This document shows positions 11,651 to 21,054 of a stretch of DNA of 29,129 nt, piece after piece (within the stretch, counting starts at the first letter, position 1; each line of letters opens with the position of its first letter). Source of the DNA: a virus; IMG/VR virus record IMGVR_UViG_3300048672_000619, positions 1 through 29,129 of that record. One strand, written 5' to 3'. The notes below the pieces were generated by a model that made no database searches, was not told the origin of the DNA, and worked only from the letters and a program-made list of their open reading frames with translations. A program made the translations under genes and the position numbers.

Positions 11651-12162
11651 GTAGCAGAGGCCGGCCTACAATCTACTCGCAGGAACTAGCAGACAAGATC
11701 TGCGCTGGATTGATGGAAAAACCGAGTCTGCGCCGCGTCTGCCTGCCTGATGATATGCCAGCTGAAAGCACTGTCCGACTATGGGTTTCTGATCCAAAGC
11801 ACCCATTTTCTGCGCAGTACGCTCGCGCACGTGAAATCGGCTATCTTCGAATGGCCGATGAGCTGCTTGATATTGCCGACGATGGTACGAACGATTTTGG
11901 TGGCGTGGATGACGATGGCGAAGAGCGCGTAAACAGCGATCATATTACGAGATCGCGGCTTCGCGTCGATACACGCAAGTGGCTGCTCTCAAAATGCTTA
12001 CCGAAAATCTACGGCGAGAAGGTTGAAAACCGGCATGTCGGCGCTGACGGCGGCGCGATTGAGATCAAAGACGAGAGCGCATCGGCGCGGCGCGTAGCGT
12101 TTATGCTTGGGCGCGCAATCGGTAGACAGGAAAACGTCAAGACAGAGGAAAAGCAATCCTGA
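11647..12162 (+). CDS. terS: terminase small subunit
   Basis: A 171-aa protein. The first part RGRPTIYSQELADKICAGL with LRRVCLPDDMPAESTVRLWV is the helix-turn-helix of terminase small subunits related to Sf6 gp1 and phage packaging. The centre KHPFSAQYARAREIGYLRM and DHITRSRLRVDTRKWLLSKCLPKIYGEKVE are the usual core of the family. It recognises the packaging site and regulates the large subunit. The gene starts at ATG 11647 in an ATGA overlap and is followed by terL after 50 bases. Confidence 0.88.
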   Translation: MSSRGRPTIYSQELADKICAGLMEKPSLRRVCLPDDMPAESTVRLWVSDPKHPFSAQYARAREIGYLRMADELLDIADDGTNDFGGVDDDGEERVNSDHITRSRLRVDTRKWLLSKCLPKIYGEKVENRHVGADGGAIEIKDESASARRVAFMLGRAIGRQENVKTEEKQS

Positions 12163-12212
12163 GAGTCTCGTCTATCACCGGGGCGATACCCGCCATGGAG
12201 GAATAGTTTTCC

Positions 12213-13844
12213 GTGTCGCTCAATCTCGATGATGTTTTAGAGCGGCTGAATGCTCTTGCGCCGAAGGAGCGCGATGAAGTTGAATCGCTCGCTCACGGCG
12301 CCACAGCGCACATGCGCTGGATACCGAACCCAGGCCCGCAGACTCAGGCCTATGACTGCCCCGCCGATCAGCTGCTCTATGGTGGCGAAGCCGGTGGCGG
12401 CAAGACAGACCTGATCCTCGGACTGGCCAGCCAGGAGCACAAGCGCTCTCTTCTCCTCCGGCGCGTCAACAAAGACGTGTCCTGGCTGGTCGATCGCATG
12501 GCGCAAATTCAGGAGACGCGCCAAGGCTACAACGGCCAAGACGATCGCTGGACATTCCCCGATGGGAAGGTGATCGACTTCTCGGGGTGTCAGCACCCGG
12601 GCGATGAGCAGCGAAACAAGGGCCGGCCGAAGGATTTCATCGGCTTCGATGAGGCCAGCGACTTCCTCGAAAGCCAAGTTGAATTCATTCTTGGCTGGCT
12701 TCGCACGACGGAAAAAGGCCAGCGGTGCCGAACGGTCTTCGCGACCAACCCGCCGACCTCGGTCGAAGGCGAATGGATCGTTCGATGGTTTGCACCCTGG
12801 GTGGATCCAAGCCATCCGATGTATCCGTATCCAACGGGTAAACTGCTCTGGACGTGCCGTGGGTTCGAAGATGCTTGGCTGTGGTTCGAGACGCCGCGCA
12901 CGCTTTATGTCAGCGGCCAAGATGTCAGAGACGCCACGCTCGAAGAGATCGCAGATCTGAAAAACCCGAACGTTCGACGCACCACGTCGCGAACGTTCAT
13001 CCGATCGGGTCTGAGTGACAACCCCGATCTCGCCAATACGAACTATCGCAGCCAGCTTGAGTTGATGCCCGAGGAACTGCGCAAGCGCTATCTCAAGGGC
13101 GATTTCACCGCCGGCGCCAATGATGACGAGTTCCAGGTCATCCCGACCGAGTGGATACGCCTCGCGCAAGAGCGGTGGACTGAAGACGGCGGCGAACGCA
13201 TGGAAACCATGGGTGTCGACGTGGCGCAAGGCGGCAACGACAACACCGTGTTTGCGCCACGCTGGAAGGGAAAGAAAACCACCTATTGGGTGGATCGCCT
13301 CAAGAAGTGGAAGGGCAGCGAAACGCCAGATGGTGCCTCCGTCGCCGGCCGCGTCCTGATGCACTTGAAGCATGCAGCCCAAGTTAATGTCGATATGGGC
13401 GGCGGTTGGGGCGGATCGACGTATGAGAAGCTGGAAGAGGCTGAATTCTCGGTCTATGGCTTCGTCCCCTCGGAAACAGCGCATGGGCGCACGCAAGACG
13501 GACGCCTAGGGTTTCGAAACAAACGCGCGGAGGCCACATGGCGCGTGCGTGAGTTGTTGGCCCCGGAAAGCCAGATCACCGTCGCCTTGCCGCCTGACCC
13601 GCAATTAAGAGCCGATCTCGCGTCCTACCGCTGGAAGTTGATGAGCGGCGGCGTGATCCAGATTGAAATGAAAGAGGACATCAAGAAGAGGATTGGCCGC
13701 TCTCCCGACGATGGGGATGCCGTGATTCTCTCGCTCGCCACAGGCGACAAACGCTTGCAGCCGCGCCGTAACGATCCCGCGAATTTTCAGATGCAAACCA
13801 AAACCACTCCCGCCAACCGCTACGCCACGAGGCACAGACGCTAA
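12213..13844 (+). CDS. terL: terminase large subunit (ATPase/nuclease)
   Basis: A 543-aa packaging motor. Walker A is GGEAGGGKT (about 57-65), Walker B with catalytic Glu is FIGFDE (142-147), and the motif FATNPP (about 176-181) is the coupling segment. The C-terminal RNase H-like nuclease starts at GVDVAQGGNDNTV (Asp about 336) and ends with DDGDAVILSLATG. GTG at 12213 has GGAGGA at 12196-12201 upstream; spacing is long but no better start exists. It translocates DNA into the prohead and cuts it. A GAGTC lies at 12163-12167, upstream. Confidence 0.95.
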   Translation: MSLNLDDVLERLNALAPKERDEVESLAHGATAHMRWIPNPGPQTQAYDCPADQLLYGGEAGGGKTDLILGLASQEHKRSLLLRRVNKDVSWLVDRMAQIQETRQGYNGQDDRWTFPDGKVIDFSGCQHPGDEQRNKGRPKDFIGFDEASDFLESQVEFILGWLRTTEKGQRCRTVFATNPPTSVEGEWIVRWFAPWVDPSHPMYPYPTGKLLWTCRGFEDAWLWFETPRTLYVSGQDVRDATLEEIADLKNPNVRRTTSRTFIRSGLSDNPDLANTNYRSQLELMPEELRKRYLKGDFTAGANDDEFQVIPTEWIRLAQERWTEDGGERMETMGVDVAQGGNDNTVFAPRWKGKKTTYWVDRLKKWKGSETPDGASVAGRVLMHLKHAAQVNVDMGGGWGGSTYEKLEEAEFSVYGFVPSETAHGRTQDGRLGFRNKRAEATWRVRELLAPESQITVALPPDPQLRADLASYRWKLMSGGVIQIEMKEDIKKRIGRSPDDGDAVILSLATGDKRLQPRRNDPANFQMQTKTTPANRYATRHRR

Positions 13845-14056
13845 TGGGCATGTTCAAACCCTCACAGCCTGATCCAGCGCCGAAAGCGCCGGACCCCGTG
13901 CGCCTGCCAAACCAAGATGACCCGGATATCCTCGCAGCACGTAAGCGCAAGCTACAGGATGGCATAGGACAAGCCATGGGCCGCAAGAGCACGGATCTCA
14001 CCGGCGGTGCTTCCAGCGCGACACAGCAACCCTACGTTCGATCATCGCTCGGCTGA
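13844..14056 (+). CDS. 70-aa small protein between terL and portal
   Basis: A Pro/Lys/Gln-rich small protein (MGMFKPSQPDPAPKAPDPVR at the start) that starts within the terL stop (TAATG) and whose stop overlaps the portal ATG. A short gene of this composition between terminase and portal is common in BPP-1-like and rhizobial podoviruses; function is unknown, probably virion-linked. Confidence 0.7.
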   Translation: MGMFKPSQPDPAPKAPDPVRLPNQDDPDILAARKRKLQDGIGQAMGRKSTDLTGGASSATQQPYVRSSLG

Positions 14057-15753
14057 TGGCAGACCAGAACTCGCTCGAACTCCTCAAGCGCGGTGACAAG
14101 CGGTTTGCCAAGCGGCAAACGCTGGAATCCTTTTGGCAAGAGGTGATGCTCAACTTTGCCCCGTGGAACGCGTCGTTCACGACAGAACTCCAATGGGGAG
14201 AAGACTTCGCCGCGCATCTCACGGACTCGACGCCAATCCTCTTGGCGCGTGACTTCGTGGGACAAATCGGTGCCATGTTGCGGCCTCCAGGCAAGCAATG
14301 GATGTGGCATCGTTCGAGCCGGGAAGACACCAACGACGATAGCGATGTGCGCGACTATCTTGACTGGCGCTCCAAGCAGATGATGCGGATCATGACCGAT
14401 CGCGTCACGGGATTCGCAGGGGCGAACAAGGCCGATGATGAGTTCTTCGGCATGATCGGCAACAGCGTGTTGTCGGTCGATCTCGATGCCACCCGGTCCT
14501 CGCTGCGCTTCGCGGCCTATCACGTCAAAGACGTGGTGTGGGCGATCGGCGCCGAGAACAAGCCGGACATCCTCACGCGCCGGGAAAGACTGCCCGTCCG
14601 CGTCGTCATGCAGCGGTTTCGCCTCCCCGGTGACAAGCTGCATGAGAAGGTCAAGGAAGCCTACGACAAAGACCCCGATACCGAGATTGAGATTAGGCAC
14701 GAAGTGCTGCCCGTTGAGGATTACGACTCCTACCGCAAGAACGTTCCTGGTATCGGCAAATACGTCTCAGTCTGGATCGACGCGACGAACAAGCACGTCA
14801 TGCGTGAGACCCGGCAACGGACGCTGCGCTATGTCGTGTCGGGCTGGGTGAAGATGCCTGGCTCGCCCTATGCGATCTCGCCAGCCACTACGATTGCCCT
14901 CCCTGATGCGCGGCTGATCCAACAGCAGGCCATCGCCATCCTCGAAGCGGCTGAGAAGCAGATCAATCCGCCGCTGATCGCCACGTCCGACGCCATTCGG
15001 GGAACGATCGGCATCAACGCCAACGATGTGACGTGGGTGGACCGGGATTATGACGAGCGCGCGGGCGAACCGCTGCGGCCCCTCGAACTCGGCAAGAATT
15101 TTCAGCTCGGCGTCGACGCTCTTCTGAGGACAGAACAGCAGCTCACGCGCGCGTTTTATCTCGACACGCTGCGCATGCCCGATACGCGCTCCTCGAAGTC
15201 CGTCGAAGAAGTCCAGTTCAAGATCGACGAATACGTGCGCGCGGCCCTGCCTCTGTTCGCCCCGATGCAGACAGAGAAGAACGAGGCCATGCTTCATGAG
15301 GTCGACCAGCTCATCGCCATCACCGGCGGCTATGAAGGCCGCGACCCGCCGAAGGCGCTCAAAGACTCGGAGATCGTCTTTGCCTGGGACAATCCGCTCT
15401 CCGATATGATGGAGCGGCAGAAGGCCCAGAAGCTCGGCGAACTCTCGCAACTAGCTCAGACCAGCGCGGCCCTCGAAGCGGCTGCCCAGCAGGCCCCGTC
15501 ACTGAAGCAGATCAACGTCGGCAAGGCGTTTCGAGAGGCGGCAATCGGTATTGGCACGGCGGGCTGGCTCTTTACCGAAGAAGAAGCAGCCCGCGAAGCC
15601 AAGGCTGCTCACGATGCCAACGCAGAGCAAGCCATGGTCGCAGCCGCTCCGAATATCGCACAGGTCATCGATAGCGGCGTGAATGCTGCTCAGGTGGCTA
15701 CAACCATTCCCAGCCAGGCTGAGCCCGGCTTTGCTCTGCCGATGCCCGCATGA
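14056..15753 (+). CDS. portal (head-tail connector) protein
   Basis: A 565-aa portal of the T7 gp8/BPP-1 type. It opens with a helix that includes RQTLESFWQEVMLNFAP, followed by a beta-rich wing (LTDSTPILLARDFVGQIGAM, PPGKQWMWH). The conserved DWRSKQMMRIM and FGMIGNSVLSVDLD follow, and the stem region contains the RTEQQLTRAFYL and DTRSSKSVEEVQFKIDE helices. The C terminus is a charged, Gln/Ala-rich tail. It forms the dodecameric ring for DNA passage. The start overlaps the upstream stop, and the stop overlaps the next ATG. Confidence 0.93.
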   Translation: MADQNSLELLKRGDKRFAKRQTLESFWQEVMLNFAPWNASFTTELQWGEDFAAHLTDSTPILLARDFVGQIGAMLRPPGKQWMWHRSSREDTNDDSDVRDYLDWRSKQMMRIMTDRVTGFAGANKADDEFFGMIGNSVLSVDLDATRSSLRFAAYHVKDVVWAIGAENKPDILTRRERLPVRVVMQRFRLPGDKLHEKVKEAYDKDPDTEIEIRHEVLPVEDYDSYRKNVPGIGKYVSVWIDATNKHVMRETRQRTLRYVVSGWVKMPGSPYAISPATTIALPDARLIQQQAIAILEAAEKQINPPLIATSDAIRGTIGINANDVTWVDRDYDERAGEPLRPLELGKNFQLGVDALLRTEQQLTRAFYLDTLRMPDTRSSKSVEEVQFKIDEYVRAALPLFAPMQTEKNEAMLHEVDQLIAITGGYEGRDPPKALKDSEIVFAWDNPLSDMMERQKAQKLGELSQLAQTSAALEAAAQQAPSLKQINVGKAFREAAIGIGTAGWLFTEEEAAREAKAAHDANAEQAMVAAAPNIAQVIDSGVNAAQVATTIPSQAEPGFALPMPA

Positions 15754-16076
15754 ACCGCGTCCCCGAGTACGTCTGGACCAAGGAAGAAGCCCAGATCATC
15801 AAGGCCGCATGGGCCGATGAGCATGGGCGCCGGGCCCTGAACCTCATCATCGATCGTCTCTGCAATGTCATGGGCTCATCCATGGTGCTCGGCGATCCCC
15901 ACGCCACGTCCTTCCAAGAGGGACGCCGGTGGCCGGCCCAACAGCTCGCCATCGTCATCAAGATGCCACTCGATCAACTGACACAGGATACCCCGCATGA
16001 GCCTGCAGGAAGCAGCCCCGTCCTCACAGCCACAGAACGCGCAGCCCGCGGAAGCCTCCCCAGGCCCAAGCGGTAA
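15750..16076 (+). CDS. Bbp19-like structural protein
   Basis: A 108-aa protein whose centre, RALNLIIDRLCNVMGSSMV then LGDPHATSFQEGRRWPAQQL, resembles the Bbp19 domain of Bordetella phage BPP-1, which also lies next to the portal. The last 26 codons overlap the scaffold gene in another frame. The start is in an ATGA overlap with the portal. The family is thought to be virion-associated; its job is unknown. Confidence 0.7.
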   Translation: MNRVPEYVWTKEEAQIIKAAWADEHGRRALNLIIDRLCNVMGSSMVLGDPHATSFQEGRRWPAQQLAIVIKMPLDQLTQDTPHEPAGSSPVLTATERAARGSLPRPKR

Positions 16077-17025
16077 CGCTCCCGCGCTGGCTACTGGCCT
16101 TGGCGGCACGACATCGGCACCATCTCCGACGACCGCAGCGCCAGCGGCCACAACTCCTCCGGCGCCGATCGGTGACAATGGTGGACCGGACTGGAAAGCC
16201 GTGCTCGCGGGCGAAGATGTCAAGGCGATTGAGGAACTCTCTCGATTCCCGAGCGCGAAGGAGTTCCTAAAGTCCAACCGCGAGTTGCGCCAGAAGCTCT
16301 CGCAGCGTGCCGAACCGGCCAAGCTCCCCGACAATGCCACGCCCGAACAGGTCGCGGAATATCGCAAGGCGCAAGGTGTACCCGACGTTGCCGCCGATGC
16401 CACGCCCGACAAGTACATGGAAGCCTATGGGGTCAAGATCCCCGATGGCGTCCAGCTTGGCGAGGTCGAGAAGGGAATGCTCGGAGACTTTGCCAAGACG
16501 ATGCACGCGGCTCACATGCCACCGGCGGCTGTGAAGCAAGCGGCGGACTTTTGGTTCAAGGCTCAAGCCGCCAACGAGCAGGCCATCCGCAACATCGATC
16601 TGCAGCGGGATAAGGAATGGGTCGCTCAGGCCCGTGAACAGCTCGGCAAGGACTATGATGGCCTCGTGGCTGGCGCCAACGACTACCTGACACAGCTCGT
16701 ACCCGACGACACGGTGCGCAGCGAACTCCTCAATGCGCGCTTGCCCGGCGGTGGCCTCATCAGCGCGCATCCCGCCTTCATCCAGATCATGACGACAGCC
16801 GCCGCGCAGAACGGATTCACCGATCGCATCGAGTCGGCCTCGCTGGAAAGCGGCGGTAAGTCTCTCGAACAACAGCAAATGGAAATCGAAGCGCTCCGTC
16901 GTACCGACGTGAAGCTCTACAACACCCCCGCCGTCCAGGAGAAGCTCGACAAGCTGATCGAGCTACGCCTCAAGCGCGGAGAAATCGACGAACTCGGCAA
17001 CCCCACGCGGCGCCGAGCCAGTTGA
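15997..17025 (+). CDS. scaffolding protein
   Basis: A 342-aa protein with an Ala/Pro/Thr-rich disordered start (about 1-60), then Ile/Glu/Lys-rich helices (EELSRFPSAKEFLKSNRELR, EQVAEYRKAQGVPD), an Ala-rich middle and a charged helical end (EKLDKLIELRLKRGEIDEL). Composition and position between portal and capsid fit a scaffold that shapes the prohead and is then removed. It overlaps the Bbp19-like gene by 80 bases. Confidence 0.8.
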   Translation: MSLQEAAPSSQPQNAQPAEASPGPSGNAPALATGLGGTTSAPSPTTAAPAATTPPAPIGDNGGPDWKAVLAGEDVKAIEELSRFPSAKEFLKSNRELRQKLSQRAEPAKLPDNATPEQVAEYRKAQGVPDVAADATPDKYMEAYGVKIPDGVQLGEVEKGMLGDFAKTMHAAHMPPAAVKQAADFWFKAQAANEQAIRNIDLQRDKEWVAQAREQLGKDYDGLVAGANDYLTQLVPDDTVRSELLNARLPGGGLISAHPAFIQIMTTAAAQNGFTDRIESASLESGGKSLEQQQMEIEALRRTDVKLYNTPAVQEKLDKLIELRLKRGEIDELGNPTRRRAS

Positions 17026-17211
17026 GCAGAGTACAGCGGTCAACCCGGCAACGGCGCCGCACACCTAAAGCGTAATCACGCCACAGCTCGCCCCTGACGA
17101 ACGTTCAAGCGGCCCCGCTTCTGCGGCCAACCCGCTTTGCGTTCACGCCAGGCCAACCGACGCCACGGCACCTCCCGACGAAAGGCAGAACACCCAAAGG
17201 AGAACTCTGCC

Positions 17212-18051
17212 ATGGCACTTGGTGAAATGATTAAATTCCGCTCGGAATTTATCGACGGCTTCGCGCAGACTGAATCGATCCTGATGGATCGCTGCGTCGA
17301 AGAAAGCATGACGATGGGCGCTTCATGCGTCTTCGATATCGCCGATCTCACGGGCGAACTGCCCGAACGCGGCGTCGATGGCCGGCTGGCCCGATTGTCT
17401 GCGAATGATACGCAGGTCACGGTCACGCTGAAAGAATACGGCGGCCGCTTCGAGATCTCGGACTTCGAGCGCTTCAAGTCCCAATCGGATGAGCGCAAGA
17501 AGATGAACCGCAAAATCTATGCCCGCGCCAATCGCCGGCTCGATCGCGTTTACATCGCCGAGCTGAGCAACGCTTCGACGCTGTGGAATACGGGCATAGC
17601 TATTACGGTCGACGTCGCCACGATCCAGAAGATCATTGCGACTCTGGCTCAAGGTCAGGTGCCGATCAGCCCTGAGGATGTGACCGCGGTTGTTACCACG
17701 CAGACTTACGGCAAGCTGATGGGCATCAACCAATTCACGTCGTCAGATTGGGTGGCGTCCAAGCCGTTCGAAGGCAACGCCGGTCACTACAACAACACGC
17801 GCAAGATCAAGTCTTGGGCCGATGTGGGCTGGGTTTCTTCGCCACTGCTACCCGGTATCGGCACGGCCACGGCGACCAACTTCATCTATCACCGCAATGC
17901 GCTTGGCTGCGCGCGGCCGTCCAGCGCCATGATCTACACCGCCGGCTTCGACGAAAAGGATCACCAGCACTTTGCTGCCGGCACGGTCAAGGCCGCGGCC
18001 AAGATCCTGCAGCAGGGCGGCATCATCAAGTTCGTGACCAACGACACCTGA
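17212..18051 (+). CDS. major capsid protein
   Basis: A 279-aa major head protein of the BPP-1/podovirus type, identified mainly by length, position after scaffold and the motifs MIKFRSEFIDGFAQTES, RFEISDFERFKS, YARANRRLDRVYIAEL and a beta-rich end with VKAAAKILQQGGIIKFV. The ATG at 17212 has AAGGAG at 17196-17201; the frame is open further back but without a site. The 186 bases before it (17026-17211) hold no gene. It should form the HK97-fold shell. Confidence 0.88.
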   Translation: MALGEMIKFRSEFIDGFAQTESILMDRCVEESMTMGASCVFDIADLTGELPERGVDGRLARLSANDTQVTVTLKEYGGRFEISDFERFKSQSDERKKMNRKIYARANRRLDRVYIAELSNASTLWNTGIAITVDVATIQKIIATLAQGQVPISPEDVTAVVTTQTYGKLMGINQFTSSDWVASKPFEGNAGHYNNTRKIKSWADVGWVSSPLLPGIGTATATNFIYHRNALGCARPSSAMIYTAGFDEKDHQHFAAGTVKAAAKILQQGGIIKFVTNDT

Positions 18052-18073
18052 TCTGAATAAGGAGAACTGAATC

Positions 18074-18385
18074 ATGGCTTACTCGACTACTGGTCTTCAC
18101 CAGATCGTCAACGGGGCGACTAACATCTGGGTTTACGACAGCGCAGACGCTTTGGCGACCGTGTTTGCCGCCAGCTACATCGCCGATGCGACGTCCTCGA
18201 CGACCAACTCGACGCCGGGGCGCGGCATGCAGGTGGGCGATATCGTCTTCGCTCGCACTGTGGGCGCCGTCCCGGTCAACGGGCAGCCCCCAGCAACGGC
18301 GACGGCTGCCCGAACGGGCTTCGTGTCGGCGCTCAATACGACAACCGGCGCCGGGTCACTGACCGCGATGACGGGCAACACCTAA
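18074..18385 (+). CDS. 103-aa head decoration-like protein
   Basis: A Thr/Ala/Ser/Gly-rich beta-strand protein (TNIWVYDSADALATVF, GMQVGDIVFARTVGAV) of the size of capsid decoration proteins. AAGGAG at 18059-18064 supports the ATG. It follows the capsid gene by 22 bases and precedes a strong hairpin. It probably binds the capsid surface; no family name. Confidence 0.65.
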   Translation: MAYSTTGLHQIVNGATNIWVYDSADALATVFAASYIADATSSTTNSTPGRGMQVGDIVFARTVGAVPVNGQPPATATAARTGFVSALNTTTGAGSLTAMTGNT

Positions 18386-18393
18386 CGTCAACT

Positions 18394-18419
18394 GCGGAGG
18401 GCGAAGATTCGCCCTCCGC
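18394..18419 (+). terminator. strong hairpin after the capsid genes
   Basis: A perfect stem GCGGAGGGCGAA and its complement (18394-18405 with 18408-18419) leaves only a two- to four-base loop. There is no T tract, so it may cut transcription partly or protect the capsid mRNA from decay, as is seen downstream of capsid genes in other phages. Confidence 0.6.
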
Positions 18420-18436
18420 CTCATTGGGAGACCTTC

Positions 18437-18880
18437 ATGGCCGTATGCAATCCGCATCAAATCGTCGAACGTCAAACGCAATCGATCAACTTCTTACACA
18501 AAGTTCCGCACGGCCTCGTGCTCGATGACGTTCTGGCTCATGCCTATTGGGCCAACGCCTGGAAGCGTTTCGAGGGCAAGGAGTGCTCGACCGTCGACTT
18601 CCTCGCCGAAGATGGCACGTGGGAAGCCTATGCCCGTGTCACGCGCGTAGTCGAGGGGCGGGTCACATTCCGCATTCTGCATCACTGGCAGGAAGATCCC
18701 GTGTCTATTGAGATCCCTGAGGGCTACCGGGTCGAGTTCCTATCCGACAACGGTTGGCGTGCTCTGGACCCGAACGGCACCATCATCATTGCCAACCAGC
18801 CGCAGCGTGGCGACGTCATGAACGCGGCGCTTGAGCATGCCACCGCCTTTGCTCCGAAACGCAAGAAGGTTGCCGCCTGA
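18437..18880 (+). CDS. 147-aa virion-associated hypothetical protein
   Basis: A protein with a helical start (NPHQIVERQTQSINFLHKVP), a beta-rich middle (TVDFLAEDGTWEAYARVTRV, GRVTFRILHHWQEDP) and a basic tail (KRKKVAA). GGGAG lies upstream. It overlaps the fibre start by one base. Location between capsid and tail-fibre genes suggests a virion protein, with no family I can name. Confidence 0.65.
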   Translation: MAVCNPHQIVERQTQSINFLHKVPHGLVLDDVLAHAYWANAWKRFEGKECSTVDFLAEDGTWEAYARVTRVVEGRVTFRILHHWQEDPVSIEIPEGYRVEFLSDNGWRALDPNGTIIIANQPQRGDVMNAALEHATAFAPKRKKVAA

Positions 18881-21054
18881 TGGCTCTCGATAACTACGAC
18901 CCCGCGACGTCCAGGGATCTATATTTGCCAGATGGCGCAACCCGTCCGGCACACTTGTGGACACGAGAAAAGGTCGTCCACGACTGGAAGGACATCGGGG
19001 CTGTAGATTTTTTCGAAGGCGCGGGCACCAATCCAACGGTGCTTGCGGGATATGACCGCAATAAGCTGTGGCTCTCGGTCGAGGCTGGCGTCACACCTAC
19101 GACTGGGATTGTGCGCTTTTATGCAGGAGGCGATCCCACGTTGATCGCCTCGTGGCCTGCTCTGACACGGGCCGCGTTCAACGCTCATATTGCCTCACGC
19201 GGGGCCAATCTCGATCTGATGTGGAGCGCATCACTCTCGGGCGATCCCGGCGAAGGCAAGGCAGCCGCTAACAATGCCAGCCTGGCTAGCGCGACAACCT
19301 TGCGAATTTCAAAGACGGGACGCGGCGCACAGTCCTACGGCGCTCGTATCGCTGTCTGGGCATCCGGGGATCAAATATTTCTCTACGGATTGACTCAAGA
19401 GGATAAATTTCTCGACGCGCGCATGACAGCCGCGCCGACTGATTTCGGCACATATTTTTCAATTCCGATCACAGTGATTGCGGCGTCGACGATGCCAGCA
19501 GGGGCGTTTGTCGGGATCGGCCAGACGGCGACCAGCGCCGCCCCAATTCCCGTCGTCAAATACTACAACACCAAAGCGCTCGCAACGGCGGCCCTCGGCT
19601 CGCTTGGCGAAGGCCAATGGGTCGAGGTGCTTGCCGACACCAGCCTCAACTCTGGCGCTGACAATGGCATCCCGGAACCGACACGCTATCAAGTCGTGGG
19701 CGGAGCGCTGGTCCTCAAGACCCGCTACGATAACGCAGAGATCCTGCGCGTGGAGCGCGCCGCCAGCGCGAATATTTATTTCCGCGATCTGCGCGCTGAC
19801 GATGTCGCGTACACACATCGCGGCGGCCGATGGAGGTTGGGGGCTATCGCGGCTCATTTCAACGGCACCACAGATCACACATTCGGCTTGGGATTTAACG
19901 AAGATCTGGCGGCGACGGATCTGCCGGTGATCAGCCAGAATTGGGAGCCATATTTTCTCCAAACCGTCGGCGGTGACGCACTCTGCGAAATGAATTGGTC
20001 GTACGTCTCGATCGATCGCACAGTCAATTACCGGCATTTCCTGTGGAACATCAACCAGACCACGCACGACGCCGACTGGTCCTGGAACGGCGCTCAGATG
20101 CGCTGGTGGCATCGCTTGGCGTCATACGACGCCATGCGGCTCCAGCCGAGGTCGAGCGGTAACGGCACACTGTCTCTCAACGGCGAAGTCGTGGTCCTCT
20201 CGGAGGGCGGCCAGTCGACCGGCGCGCTGTTGACGTTGGCAGGATGGCCCGCGACGGGACAGGCCGTGGTTAACATCAACCCGACGAATATCAACGATAA
20301 CCAAGTCGTGATCGAGGCGAGTTTCCAGGGCAGCCCGACGCTGGCGGCAGGGCATGGCAGCTTGGTATTCCAGCGGATGAGCGGCGGCGCGGTCGATGGG
20401 TCATTTTTGCAGTTTCAAAACTACGGCGGCGAGATCGTGCACTATGTCGCTGCATCCGGCGCGACAGGCAACGCGTATTATCGCTCGCAGGCCGGCTCCG
20501 CCGATTGGAATTTCGGGTCGCGCCGCACGGGCTCTCGCTTCGAGATATCGCGAAATATTCCAGGCGGCTTTACTCCGGCCCTAGCGATCGGATCTGATGA
20601 CAGGATCGTCCTGGGCGGCACGGTCGCGGCGGCGGGATTTCAGCTCGACGTGATCGGCAATATCCGCTGCGTAGCGCTGACGCAAACGTCGGATGCCAAT
20701 CTCAAGATCGTCTCCGACGACGATTGTCCTGGCCTCGATTTCGTTTTGGCCCTGACGCCGCGTGTGACGCGCTTCAAGGACGATGCGGAGCAGCGCTGGC
20801 ATTTGTCCTACCTCGCCCAGGAAGTCGAGGCAGTTGCGCCGCCTCAATTTGGTGGCGTCAAAAAATACCTGCGGCCAGATGCCGAAGGCAATCCCGATCC
20901 AGCCCGCGAGGAATACGGCCTCGACTACGCGGAGGTCGGACCGGCCCACACTAAATCCATCCAGCAACTGCACGCCATCGATCAAGAGCAGATCGCGATC
21001 ATCCAGCAACTGCAGGCGCGCATCGCCGCGCTCGAACAAAGGATCACGTCATGA
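18880..21054 (+). CDS. tail fibre with C-terminal S74 chaperone domain
   Basis: A 724-aa beta-rich fibre. Residues 1-600 are shaft and possible receptor-binding modules (Gly/Ala/Thr-rich, YTHRGGRWRLGAI, TGALLTLAGWPATGQAVVNI). The last 125 residues match the peptidase S74 intramolecular chaperone: S604 and K609 in TSDANLK, LDFVLALTPRVTRFKDD, HLSYLAQEVEAVAP, then YGLDYAEVGPAHTKSIQQLH and a trimerising helix. In the family the chaperone aids trimerisation and then cleaves itself at the Ser of the SD motif. It overlaps its upstream neighbour by one base and its stop overlaps the next ATG. It lies before the tail tube genes, an unusual position. Confidence 0.9.
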   Translation: MALDNYDPATSRDLYLPDGATRPAHLWTREKVVHDWKDIGAVDFFEGAGTNPTVLAGYDRNKLWLSVEAGVTPTTGIVRFYAGGDPTLIASWPALTRAAFNAHIASRGANLDLMWSASLSGDPGEGKAAANNASLASATTLRISKTGRGAQSYGARIAVWASGDQIFLYGLTQEDKFLDARMTAAPTDFGTYFSIPITVIAASTMPAGAFVGIGQTATSAAPIPVVKYYNTKALATAALGSLGEGQWVEVLADTSLNSGADNGIPEPTRYQVVGGALVLKTRYDNAEILRVERAASANIYFRDLRADDVAYTHRGGRWRLGAIAAHFNGTTDHTFGLGFNEDLAATDLPVISQNWEPYFLQTVGGDALCEMNWSYVSIDRTVNYRHFLWNINQTTHDADWSWNGAQMRWWHRLASYDAMRLQPRSSGNGTLSLNGEVVVLSEGGQSTGALLTLAGWPATGQAVVNINPTNINDNQVVIEASFQGSPTLAAGHGSLVFQRMSGGAVDGSFLQFQNYGGEIVHYVAASGATGNAYYRSQAGSADWNFGSRRTGSRFEISRNIPGGFTPALAIGSDDRIVLGGTVAAAGFQLDVIGNIRCVALTQTSDANLKIVSDDDCPGLDFVLALTPRVTRFKDDAEQRWHLSYLAQEVEAVAPPQFGGVKKYLRPDAEGNPDPAREEYGLDYAEVGPAHTKSIQQLHAIDQEQIAIIQQLQARIAALEQRITS

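Noticed and set aside
12237-13496. Minus-strand frame of 419 codons opposite terL
   Set aside because: Antisense to a gene with Walker and nuclease motifs; long antisense frames are common in GC-rich coding DNA.
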